Positions 9,562-17,287 of a stretch of DNA of 64,000 bases are shown here, one piece after another. The DNA lies in assembly GCA_964405435.1 (NCBI GenBank), contig CAYOOD010000004.1:1-64000 (forward strand), given 5' to 3'. The DNA is from DVEG01 sp964405435 (GTDB lineage: Bacteria; Cyanobacteriota; Cyanobacteriia; Cyanobacteriales; Oscillatoriaceae). The notes beneath the pieces were generated by a model that had not been told where the DNA came from, ran no database searches, and was given only the letters and a program-made list of their open reading frames with translations. A program made the translations under genes and the position numbers. The stretch's first letter is position 1; each line of letters starts with the position of its first letter.

Positions 9562-9612
9562 TATCTTGTACCTCCCAGCGAGGGCCTACCCGGGCCTGCT
9601 GGGGATTTTTGT
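9562..9612 (+). ncRNA. Candidate small RNA or attenuator hairpin
   Basis: Directly downstream of a consensus promoter, CCCAGC (9574-9579) pairs with GCTGGG (9598-9603), continued by AGG/CCT and CC/GG with single-base bulges, and is followed by ATTTTT. That is the anatomy of a promoter, a roughly 45-base transcript and an intrinsic terminator. It could be an independent small RNA, or a transcription attenuator in the 5' leader of the RelE-helicase gene. I do not recognise the family. Confidence 0.35.
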
Positions 9613-9737
9613 AGAGGCGTCTGGGGGCAGAGACTGTGATAGCAGCTCGGGAGGTTGCTGCAGAAAGTCGGATTTGCCCATCTCAAAAAGCGACACTTAA
9701 AAATCCGGCATCACCTGCTCTTCGTGAAAAACATTTC

Positions 9738-9777
9738 AGGAGGTAAGATAGACAACAAGTGCACTAGCTTACCTCCT
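9738..9777 (+). promoter_or_regulatory. Perfect 10-bp inverted repeat abutting the helicase start codon
   Basis: AGGAGGTAAG (9738-9747) and CTTACCTCCT (9768-9777) are exact reverse complements 20 bases apart; the ATG is at 9780. The left arm contains a perfect anti-16S sequence but is 30 or more bases from the start. It may be an operator for autoregulation by the RelE-like domain, or an RNA hairpin limiting translation. The sequence is certain; the role is inferred. Confidence 0.6.
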
Positions 9778-9779
9778 CT

Positions 9780-12700
9780 ATGCGGCTCCCTGTTGTCTTA
9801 CACCCTGACATCGTAGATTTCCTCCGTAAAATTCCTGAGAAGACTCTTCAGGAACGGATTTGGAATTGCATTCAGAAGCTCAGACAGCAGCGATTCGATG
9901 GCGGATTGCGGGTCAAAAAATTAAAAGGCATGGCCAAAAGAATCTGGGAAGCCCGGATCAATCAGGCTAGCCGACTCATTTTCACTTACGAAAAATCGAG
10001 GAAGCCCGAGACGGGGAAGGCGCAAGTCTACATTGCCATTCAGGATATCTGTCTGGATCACGACGACGTATCGCGACGAGCCAGAGCCAGAAAGAACGCT
10101 GCAGATGCGGAATGGCTGGATTCTGCGGAGGTGGAAGCCAGTAGCGCGCGAGAAGGCGAGGAGTTGGCAGCGGGTTCTTTAAGTAGGGGAGAACTATTCG
10201 AGGCTGACGAAGAAATTGCGATCGCGGCTGCCCGAGCGGAAGAAATGGCGATCGCTGCTGATTTTCGCGACGGGCTGCTCTCCAACATTCCCTGGCAAGT
10301 GATCGAATCAAAAGCCCAGTGGCGTCAGGCCATTGTACAGCAAGCGACTGACTTGCCCCTGAAACTCACTCCCGAAGAATATCAACTGGCGAAATTGCCG
10401 GGAAACCTCCTGCTCTCCGGCAGCGCCGGCACCGGCAAAACAACCGTCGCCCTGTACCGATTGCTGCACAGCTTGCAGGATGCGCCATCCGGGAAACGCC
10501 TCTATGTCGCCTACAATCCCCTCTTAGTCAGCAATGCCCGCGAACAGTTCAAGCTCTTGGCGGGCAAGAGCAAAGCGGATTTAGAAACTTTTTTTCAATT
10601 CAAAACCGTGCGGGATTTGTGCTTGGAAATCCTCGACGCTGCGGGACAGTCGCAACTGGCTGAAAACGAAGTGAATTTTATGGCCTTTTGGCAAATGTAC
10701 CGCGCCCACCCCAAACGCAAGCAGTATCCAACTACCTTAGTGTGGGATGAAATTCGCAGCATTATCAAGGGAGCGCAACTGTCCTTAGATGCGGCGCTGC
10801 TTCCCAAAAAAGAATACGAAAATTTGGGTAAAAAACGCTCCACTGTAATTCCCCAGAACCAGCGGCGAGACGTCTATGAATTAGCCGAGTGGTATCAGAA
10901 AAAACTCAAACAAGACGGACGGTTTGACGAAATCGACCTAGCGCGAAAAGTTTTGCAGCTTGTCAAGCAAAATGCGACAGAGCCCTATCATTTCATCGTC
11001 TGCGATGAGGTGCAAGATTTGACGGAATTGCACTTAGAACTGCTGTTCCAGTTGCGCGCGCCCGGGGGGCATTTCTTTTTTGCCGGGGACTTGCACCAGA
11101 CAATCAGCCCGAGCGGCTTTCGCTGGGAAGACTTGAAAATGAAGTTTTACCGCAGCCAGCAAGAGGTTATCGAAAAGAGTTTGTATTACAACTTTCGCAG
11201 CGTGGGCACGCTGGTGAATTTGGCGGCGCAACTGCTGAGACTGCGATCGCGCCTGTTGAAAGTCAGCCACGGGGAAGTTTCTTCCCCGACACCGCCGACT
11301 TCCTCCGGCGAGGCGCAGCAAGTCAGCTCGTTTGGCGAACAGGCTCGCTTGATAGCGGCGGCGGCTGAATCCCTGAAGCAAACTTTAGATCGGCTCAATC
11401 CAGGGGATGCCATCTTAGTGAGAACGGACGAGGAGAAAGATAAATTCAGCCAGGATTTTGAATCGACGCTGGTTTTCACGATCGAGGAAGCAAAAGGGCT
11501 GGAATTTGACACGGTTTTTCTGGTAGAATTTTTCAAATCCGCTGAGGAAATGTGGGCCAAGTTATTTAGAACGGGTTCCGTCTCCCCGAAAGAAACGCCG
11601 CAATTGCAGCTAGAACTGAATTTGCTCTACGTCGCCGTGACGCGGGCGCGGCGGATTTTGAATATCTGGGAGTCGCACCTTTCCGAGGTGTGGAGCCAGC
11701 CAGAATTGCTCGAGTGCGTGCTGCCGCTGAATCCGGAGTTAGTGCAGCAGCACCGCGTCGAACCGACGGCAGAAAGCTGGCGGGAACGCGGGCTTTATTA
11801 TTTGAAAGCTGAGTTTTACTCGCAAGCGATCGAGTGCTTTGAGAAAGCGGGCGATCGCGTCGGGCTTCAGCAGGCAAACGCCCGACTGCTCGTGCAGAAG
11901 CGGCAATATCTCCAAGCAGCCGAAGCCTTTGCCGAAGTGGAGGAATGGGAAACGGCAGCAGGGCTGTTTGAAAAAGAAAAGCAGTGGCAGCGCGCGGCGC
12001 AGTGCTGGGCAAAAGCCAACAATCGCGACAAACAGGCGCTTGCAGAGATTTGGGCGCTGGAAGCAGCGCAGTGCTGGGAAGAAGCGGCGCAGCACTGGGA
12101 AGAACTCGCCCGCGAAGCTGAGGCAAAGCGCTGCTGGCTCAGGAGCAACAACGATCGCAAAAAAGCTGAAATTCGGGCGATGGAATTTGCAGAAAAGAAA
12201 CAGTGGCTCAAAGCGGCTGAACAGTACGAAATCGCGCGAATGCCGCAAAAAGCCGGAGAGTGCAGGGGGCTGGAGTGGGAAAAGAAACAGCAGTGGGATA
12301 AAGCAGCAGTCGAGTACGAGCTGGCTGGCAATAGTGAAAAGGCGAGAGAGTGCCGCCTGAAGATTCCCGTCGCCTCTGGCGGCGATGCCAATGCCCTGGG
12401 AGAGCGGGGCAACGACTTGCTCAACAATGGCGACTTTCACGGCGCGATCGCCTGCTACGACGAGGCGCTGCGCATCGAGCCGAAGTTGGGATATCTTTAC
12501 AACAACCGGGGCGTTGCCTACCACCGTTTGGAAGATTACAAGCGCGCGGTGGAAGATTACGATCGCGCCATAGAATTGCTCGGGCCGAAGGATGCTAGAA
12601 TTGCCAAAACTTACGGCTTCCGGGGGGCGGCTCGCTCGGCAATGGGAGATCACGCGGGAGCAGTTGCCGATTACACCGAAGTCTTGAAATTACTGCCCAA

Positions 12701-13760
12701 CGACGCCACGGCGTACAACAACCGGGCGGCAACTCGCCACCGCTTGGGCGACTATCAGGGCGCGATCGAAGATTATACGGCGGTGGTGCGCATCGATCCC
12801 AGCAATGCCCTCGCTTACGGCAACCGGGGCGCAGCGCAATCGGCAAAGGGGGATCACGCCGCCGCGATCGCGGACTTCACCAGAGCCCTGCAGGTGAATC
12901 CCGCCATGAATGAGGTGTATTTCCGGCGCGGGAAATCCCGGGCGGCGCTGGAAGATTACGAGGGAGCGATCGCGGACTTTAACGAAGAACTCAAGCGCAA
13001 TTCGTCCCTGACTCAAGTGTACTACCAGCGCGGCAAAGCCTATCTGGCGCTGAAAAACTACGAGCCGGCGCTGGCGGATTTCAATATAGAATTGCAGCGC
13101 AATCCCAATTCTGCCGACGCCTACAACGATCGCGGCATCGCCCGCTCGGCTTTGGGGGATACTCAGGGCGCGATCGACGATTACAACCGCGCCATCGCCA
13201 TCAATCCCAATTTTGCCGCCGCCTACAACAACCGGGGCTGCGGGCGTCGGGATTTGGGAGATACTCCCGCTTCGATCGGCGATTTCGACTACGCGATCGG
13301 TCTCAATCCCAATTATGCAGACGCTTATTACAATCGCGGCGTCTCTCGCACCCTCCTCGACGACGTGAAAGGCGCGATCGAAGACTGGCAGAAGTCGGTG
13401 CAGCTCAAGGGGAACAACCCGATCGCTTATTACAATATGGCGCTGGGCAAGAGCAAATTAGGCGATCAAGAGGGGGCGCTCCTCGATTACACCCAGGCGA
13501 TAGAAATCAAGGCTTGCTTTCCCGAAGCTTACTACAACCGCGCGATCGTCCACTACAAGATGGGCGACATTGAAAAGGCGATCGCCGACTTCCAGAGCGC
13601 TGCCGAAAAATATTCCGAGCGCGGAGATACCGAGGGCTACAACCACACCCTCTCCAAAATTCAAAAGCTCATGGAAAAAGCCGAGGAAGACCACAATCCC
13701 GATCCCGATGAAGATGAATCAGACGAAAGCGACGAATCGGATGCGGACGATGACGAGTAG
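9780..13760 (+). CDS. RelE-like domain / UvrD-family helicase / TPR fusion protein
   Basis: 1326 residues. Residues 1-95 resemble a RelE/ParE-type toxin fold (VVLHPDIVDFLRKIP, then VKKLKGMAKRIWEARINQASRLIFTYE). Residues about 195-640 are a superfamily 1 UvrD/Rep-like helicase: Walker A GSAGTGKTT (214-222), Walker B IVCDEVQDL near 408, a GxxxQ-type segment FAGDLHQTISPSGFRW, and C-terminal motifs KGLEFDTVFLVEFF and LYVAVTRARRIL. From about 655 to 1300 it is a long helical array, first degenerate repeats rich in W/A/E/K, then canonical TPR units (AYNNRGxxxxxLGDxxGAIxDYxxAI). It ends in an acidic tail. It probably acts on DNA or RNA with proteins held by the TPRs; a defence role is inference from context. 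Confidence 0.85.
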   Translation: MRLPVVLHPDIVDFLRKIPEKTLQERIWNCIQKLRQQRFDGGLRVKKLKGMAKRIWEARINQASRLIFTYEKSRKPETGKAQVYIAIQDICLDHDDVSRRARARKNAADAEWLDSAEVEASSAREGEELAAGSLSRGELFEADEEIAIAAARAEEMAIAADFRDGLLSNIPWQVIESKAQWRQAIVQQATDLPLKLTPEEYQLAKLPGNLLLSGSAGTGKTTVALYRLLHSLQDAPSGKRLYVAYNPLLVSNAREQFKLLAGKSKADLETFFQFKTVRDLCLEILDAAGQSQLAENEVNFMAFWQMYRAHPKRKQYPTTLVWDEIRSIIKGAQLSLDAALLPKKEYENLGKKRSTVIPQNQRRDVYELAEWYQKKLKQDGRFDEIDLARKVLQLVKQNATEPYHFIVCDEVQDLTELHLELLFQLRAPGGHFFFAGDLHQTISPSGFRWEDLKMKFYRSQQEVIEKSLYYNFRSVGTLVNLAAQLLRLRSRLLKVSHGEVSSPTPPTSSGEAQQVSSFGEQARLIAAAAESLKQTLDRLNPGDAILVRTDEEKDKFSQDFESTLVFTIEEAKGLEFDTVFLVEFFKSAEEMWAKLFRTGSVSPKETPQLQLELNLLYVAVTRARRILNIWESHLSEVWSQPELLECVLPLNPELVQQHRVEPTAESWRERGLYYLKAEFYSQAIECFEKAGDRVGLQQANARLLVQKRQYLQAAEAFAEVEEWETAAGLFEKEKQWQRAAQCWAKANNRDKQALAEIWALEAAQCWEEAAQHWEELAREAEAKRCWLRSNNDRKKAEIRAMEFAEKKQWLKAAEQYEIARMPQKAGECRGLEWEKKQQWDKAAVEYELAGNSEKARECRLKIPVASGGDANALGERGNDLLNNGDFHGAIACYDEALRIEPKLGYLYNNRGVAYHRLEDYKRAVEDYDRAIELLGPKDARIAKTYGFRGAARSAMGDHAGAVADYTEVLKLLPNDATAYNNRAATRHRLGDYQGAIEDYTAVVRIDPSNALAYGNRGAAQSAKGDHAAAIADFTRALQVNPAMNEVYFRRGKSRAALEDYEGAIADFNEELKRNSSLTQVYYQRGKAYLALKNYEPALADFNIELQRNPNSADAYNDRGIARSALGDTQGAIDDYNRAIAINPNFAAAYNNRGCGRRDLGDTPASIGDFDYAIGLNPNYADAYYNRGVSRTLLDDVKGAIEDWQKSVQLKGNNPIAYYNMALGKSKLGDQEGALLDYTQAIEIKACFPEAYYNRAIVHYKMGDIEKAIADFQSAAEKYSERGDTEGYNHTLSKIQKLMEKAEEDHNPDPDEDESDESDESDADDDE

Positions 13761-14199
13761 GTTTTCTTGACTCGTTACCGGGCGATCGCCCAAGAGGTTT
13801 TAGAAACCCGGTTTCTTGAAGAAACCGGGTTTCTCATTCCCTCACCCCAATGAAAACCGCTACCACTGCGCCTTCGCTCCTCTAGAAGCCTTGCCAGCAG
13901 ATTTTTACAGCGGCTTCCCTATCTCTGCCAGAGCTTCAACCGAATTCTAGAAATAGGTATCTAAAATTACAACTTGCCTTCATTTATAACTATGCCTCCA
14001 GGGAAAAAAATCCTCTTCTTGCGATAGACGTTTGAGAAAAAACAAGAGCTTATATTTTTAATGACTGTTATTTTCCCAGGTATTCACAGGTATCAGCCAA
14101 GAAAAAGGGCAACCGAAAGAAGCCAAAAAATTGAGACTGACAATCAGAGCAGTCAATCCTAACTTGTAGAGTTCAAAATACACCCCATTAGTCAAAAAA
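13761..14199. other. Geneless interval
   Basis: 439 bases between the helicase fusion and the isoaspartyl peptidase. Apart from the AGAAACCCGG palindrome near its left end I see no gene or RNA. The right half is AT-rich and should contain the promoter of the next gene, but no clear box is visible. Confidence 0.6.
13802..13834. repeat. 33-bp palindrome, AGAAACCCGG family (copy 1)
   Basis: Perfect 16-bp arms AGAAACCCGGTTTCTT (13802-13817) and its complement (13819-13834) around one base. It lies about 40 bases past the helicase-TPR stop codon. Near-identical copies at 39626-39658 and 52580-52612 also lie 3' of genes, so the family may serve as terminators or mRNA-end structures. Confidence 0.85.
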
Positions 14200-15138
14200 A
14201 TGACTCTCTCAATTATCGTGCATGGCGGAGCCAAAACCATTCCAGACAATAAAACCACAGCCAATATCGACGGGTGTTCAGCCGCTGTCAAGGCAGGTTG
14301 GCAGGTGCTTCAACAAGGAGGCGATGCTAAAGACGCAGTTGAAGCAGCTATCCGCATACTCGAAAGCGATGCAACCTTCAACGCCAGCAAAGGTGCCACC
14401 CTCGATGTTGAGGGGAAGGTGTACCTGGATGCCGCAATGATGGAAAGTGACTGCCTGCGGTGGGGAGGCGTGGCAGCAGTTCAGCGAATCGCCCATCCCA
14501 TTTCAGCGGCACGGAAAGTCTTAGAGGAAAAATCCATGCTGCTCGCGGCAGAAGGTGCAGAACGCTTCGCGGCGGAGCGCGGATGCGAGATGTGCGATCC
14601 CGAGAGTTTGATTGGTGAGGAACAGCGCCAAGAATGGGAAAAGGAACAAATGCCGGAAGATCGCCCTGAGACGGTTGGCTGCGTGGCTCTGCATATTCAC
14701 GGCAATTTGGCTGCCGGAACCTCAACGGGAGGGGTTGCGAACCAACTGCCCGGGCGCGTTGGCGATACCGCCATTGTCGGCTGCAGCTTGTACGCCGACG
14801 AGCGCGGCGCTTGCTCGACTACAGGCGATGGCGAATCCATCATCCCGGTGGCGGTGGCAAAGACGGCAGTCGAGTTATTAGGCAGCGATTCTGAGGACGG
14901 AGATGGCTCCGCTGCCCGACATCCCGAAGAAGCCGCTCGGATGGCAATTGACAAGCTGCGCCAGCGGGTTCCGGGAGAAGCCGGATGCATTGTTTTAGAT
15001 CGTCACGGGCGGATTGGTTGGGCATACAATTCTCAGGACATGGCAGTTGGCTACATGACCTCTGACTTACCCGAACCTCGCGTCTTCAATCGCAAGCAGG
15101 AAGAGAAGGAATTTCTGGCGAATAAAGCAGCGCGTTGA
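14200..15138 (+). CDS. Isoaspartyl peptidase / plant-type L-asparaginase
   Basis: 312-residue Ntn-hydrolase of the plant-type asparaginase family. It hydrolyses isoaspartyl dipeptides and asparagine after cleaving itself into alpha and beta chains. The N-terminus IIVHGGA is typical. Thr158 in PETVGCVAL is the predicted cleavage site and nucleophile; TSTGG (174-178) and GRVGDT (185-190) form the substrate pocket. The linker before Thr158 is acidic and probably flexible. The usual G-T-V-G before the nucleophile is E-T-V-G here, a modest deviation. It would serve protein-damage recycling or cyanophycin dipeptide (beta-Asp-Arg) breakdown. It stands alone on its strand. Confidence 0.9.
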   Translation: MTLSIIVHGGAKTIPDNKTTANIDGCSAAVKAGWQVLQQGGDAKDAVEAAIRILESDATFNASKGATLDVEGKVYLDAAMMESDCLRWGGVAAVQRIAHPISAARKVLEEKSMLLAAEGAERFAAERGCEMCDPESLIGEEQRQEWEKEQMPEDRPETVGCVALHIHGNLAAGTSTGGVANQLPGRVGDTAIVGCSLYADERGACSTTGDGESIIPVAVAKTAVELLGSDSEDGDGSAARHPEEAARMAIDKLRQRVPGEAGCIVLDRHGRIGWAYNSQDMAVGYMTSDLPEPRVFNRKQEEKEFLANKAAR

Positions 15139-15237
15139 GAGTCGCGCTTCATAGAATTCCGGCTTTTAAGCGCTTGCCCAACTCCAACAATGGACATTTA
15201 GTATACAGCCTGTAAAATTTTTCAGGGGCAACTCAAT

Positions 15238-15645
15238 ATGGACGCGGATGAACTCTCTCAGCGATATGCAGCAGGCGAAAGAAATTTTAGCGGATTAGAT
15301 TTAACCGGGGTGAAGCTGAGCCATCTAAACCTCGTTCGCGCAGACTTTTCGCGGACGAATTTAAGCAGAGCGTTGCTCAATGGAGTCAATCTGTATCGGG
15401 CAAACTTGACCCGGACAAACCTGCACGGCGCGGATCTCTGCAGTGCCAACCTGAGCGATGCCGATCTCACGGATGCAGATTTGAGAGCCGCCATCCTATT
15501 GAGGGCAAACCTGACAGGTGCCAAACTCAACGGCACGAATTTCAAGTGGGCATCTTTGACAGAAGTGACGCCGCGAGATATTAATCTCAGCCGCGCCATC
15601 ATCCGCGCAACCATTATGCCCGGTGGTTTTGCGTCCGATCGCTAG
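15238..15645 (+). CDS. Pentapeptide-repeat protein
   Basis: 135 residues, mainly A(D/N)LxX repeats from about residue 20 to 120 (for example TRTNLHGADLCSANLSDADL), predicting one right-handed quadrilateral beta-helix. Such proteins are numerous in cyanobacteria and the function is usually unknown. A spacer of about 100 bases separates it from the peptidase gene and 56 bases from the PLP-enzyme gene, so cotranscription with the latter is possible. No membrane segment or signal peptide is present. Confidence 0.85.
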   Translation: MDADELSQRYAAGERNFSGLDLTGVKLSHLNLVRADFSRTNLSRALLNGVNLYRANLTRTNLHGADLCSANLSDADLTDADLRAAILLRANLTGAKLNGTNFKWASLTEVTPRDINLSRAIIRATIMPGGFASDR

Positions 15646-15701
15646 CGATCGCCCAACTGGAACTCGCATTTCTTTTTTGCCAATATACCTGCATCAAAAA
15701 T

Positions 15702-16967
15702 ATGACACTCAGTAGCCTTCAATTACTCGCCGCTTATGTGCGGCCTGATTTTCCAGCCTTGCAGCAGACCCTCAACGGTTATCCGTTAGTTTATCTCGAC
15801 AGCGCCGCAACTTCCCAAAAACCTTTATCGGTATTGAATGCACTTCGAGACTATTACGAGTCTGGCAATTTTAACATCCGTCACGGCGTTTGTCAATGCA
15901 GCGAACGAGCCAGTGACTTGTACGAAGCGGCGCGAGAAAAAGTTGCCCGATTTATCAATGCGTCTTCACCCCAGGAGATTGTCTACACCCACAGCGCGAC
16001 AGAAAGCATCAACCTCGTGGCGTACAGTTGGGGCATGAACTGCTTGAAAGCAGGCGATGAAATTATCTTGTTGGTGATGGAGCATGTCAGTAACTTAATT
16101 CCCTGGCAAATGGTTGCTGAGAAAACGGGAGCGATTCTCAAGTTTGTCGAACTCAATGAAGCGGAAGAATTTGATTTAGACCATTTCAGAGCGCTGCTGA
16201 GCGATCGCGCGAAATTGGTGAGTGTCGTTCACCTTTCTCACAGCCTGGGCTGTATAAACCCCGTGCAGGAAATTACTGCCCTCGCTCGCGATCGCGGTGC
16301 CAAAGTCCTCATCGATGCCTCTCAGAGCCTCGCTCACTTTCCTGTTGACGTTCAGCAGATCGATTGCGACTGGTTGGTGGGTTCGGGGCACAAGATGGGC
16401 GCGCCGGTCGGCATCGGATTTCTCTACGGCAAGTGGGAACTGCTGCAAGCCATGCCGCCGTTTCAGGGCGGTGCCCACATGTACAGTGCCATTGCAGGCG
16501 ATCGCGCCACCTATGCCGATGCTCCCTACAAATTTGAGGCCGGAACTCCCGCGATCGCCGATGCAATTGCCCTCGGTGCTGCCGCAGAGTACCTGAGTGA
16601 AATAGGCATGAAGGCGATTTATGCTGAGGAAATTAACTTGACGGAGTACCTGATCGATCGACTGCATCAGATTCCGGGGCTGCGTACCTGCGGCGCTCCT
16701 CTCAATCGCAAGAAAAACAATCGAGTCGCCATTGTCACCTTCACGCTAGAAGGCACCGACACCAAACAGTTACCCGCCTTACTCGATCGATCTGGCGTGG
16801 TGATTAACGCCGGCGTACACGACGCTCAGATGTTGCACGAGCGATTGGGCATTGAATCAACCGCACGGGTGAGTTTATCTTTCTTCAACACCCGCACAGA
16901 TATCGATCGCCTTGTATCGGTGCTTCAGCAAATCGTTCAGGCACCTGTTCTCGCGATGCAACTTTAG
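15702..16967 (+). CDS. SufS-like PLP-dependent enzyme (aminotransferase class V) lacking the desulfurase cysteine
   Basis: 421 residues, collinear with SufS/CsdA cysteine desulfurases: LDSAATSQKP at 32-41, the cofactor-stacking His128 in MEHVSNLIPW, DASQS (205-209), PLP-lysine Lys231 in GSGHK, and the C-terminal TARVSLSFFNT (387-397). The active-site loop R-T-G-H-H-C of SufS reads N-A-G-V-H-D (369-374). Thus the persulfide cysteine is Asp374 and the substrate-binding arginine is Asn369; the His-Arg-Gly near residue 61 is also altered. It should bind PLP but cannot make a persulfide in the normal way. It could be a lyase, decarboxylase, epimerase or aminotransferase. The next gene downstream encodes an ATP-grasp enzyme. 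Confidence 0.85.
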   Translation: MTLSSLQLLAAYVRPDFPALQQTLNGYPLVYLDSAATSQKPLSVLNALRDYYESGNFNIRHGVCQCSERASDLYEAAREKVARFINASSPQEIVYTHSATESINLVAYSWGMNCLKAGDEIILLVMEHVSNLIPWQMVAEKTGAILKFVELNEAEEFDLDHFRALLSDRAKLVSVVHLSHSLGCINPVQEITALARDRGAKVLIDASQSLAHFPVDVQQIDCDWLVGSGHKMGAPVGIGFLYGKWELLQAMPPFQGGAHMYSAIAGDRATYADAPYKFEAGTPAIADAIALGAAAEYLSEIGMKAIYAEEINLTEYLIDRLHQIPGLRTCGAPLNRKKNNRVAIVTFTLEGTDTKQLPALLDRSGVVINAGVHDAQMLHERLGIESTARVSLSFFNTRTDIDRLVSVLQQIVQAPVLAMQL

Positions 16968-17038
16968 CACTCGTGCAGCGGTTGCCTGCAACTGCTCTGG
17001 CTCTAAGCAATTATGCCGAATCAATTGCACAACCCTAC

Positions 17039-17199
17039 GGAAGTAGTGCGGGCTAGAAGCCCGCTTCCTTAATACCAATTTTATTTTAAGGCGAAACAGA
17101 TAGTAATTCAAAAATGCCTATTTTAAAGGCTTTCAGAATTTCGATCTCTTTCGTGCCAAAAAAATTGATATAAGTAGCGGGCGAGGACGACCGCACTCC
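17039..17199. mobile_element. Possible MITE-like element, 161 bp
   Basis: CACAACCCTAC occurs as an 11-bp direct repeat at 17028-17038 and 17200-17210. The 161 bases between them have imperfect inverted ends of about 45 bases, both containing GTGCGG, GCCCGCT and CAATTTT in the same order. A hairpin GCGGGC-TAGAA-GCCCGC (17048-17064) lies near the left end. This fits a small non-autonomous insertion, although the direct repeat could belong to the element itself. It occupies most of the 320-base gap 16968-17287, where I see no gene. Confidence 0.45.
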
Positions 17200-17287
17200 C
17201 ACAACCCTACTGCAATGATTTATGCTCATCTACTTAGGCGGAATGTAGCTTTGACATTCTGTTTCTGAACTCTCCAAGCATCTTCCT

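Larger units (their letters stand above)
9325..9779. other. Geneless interval with promoter, hairpin and inverted repeat
   Basis: 455 bases with no convincing coding frame. The first 150 bases contain short AATTAGTAATT/CAATTGCC repeats. The second half holds a strong promoter-like sequence, a hairpin ending in T5 and a perfect inverted repeat just before the next gene; each is listed separately. Confidence 0.7.

Noticed and set aside
15702..16967. Annotation as a normal SufS cysteine desulfurase
   Set aside because: The catalytic cysteine and substrate arginine are replaced, and no suf genes (sufB, sufC, sufD) adjoin it.
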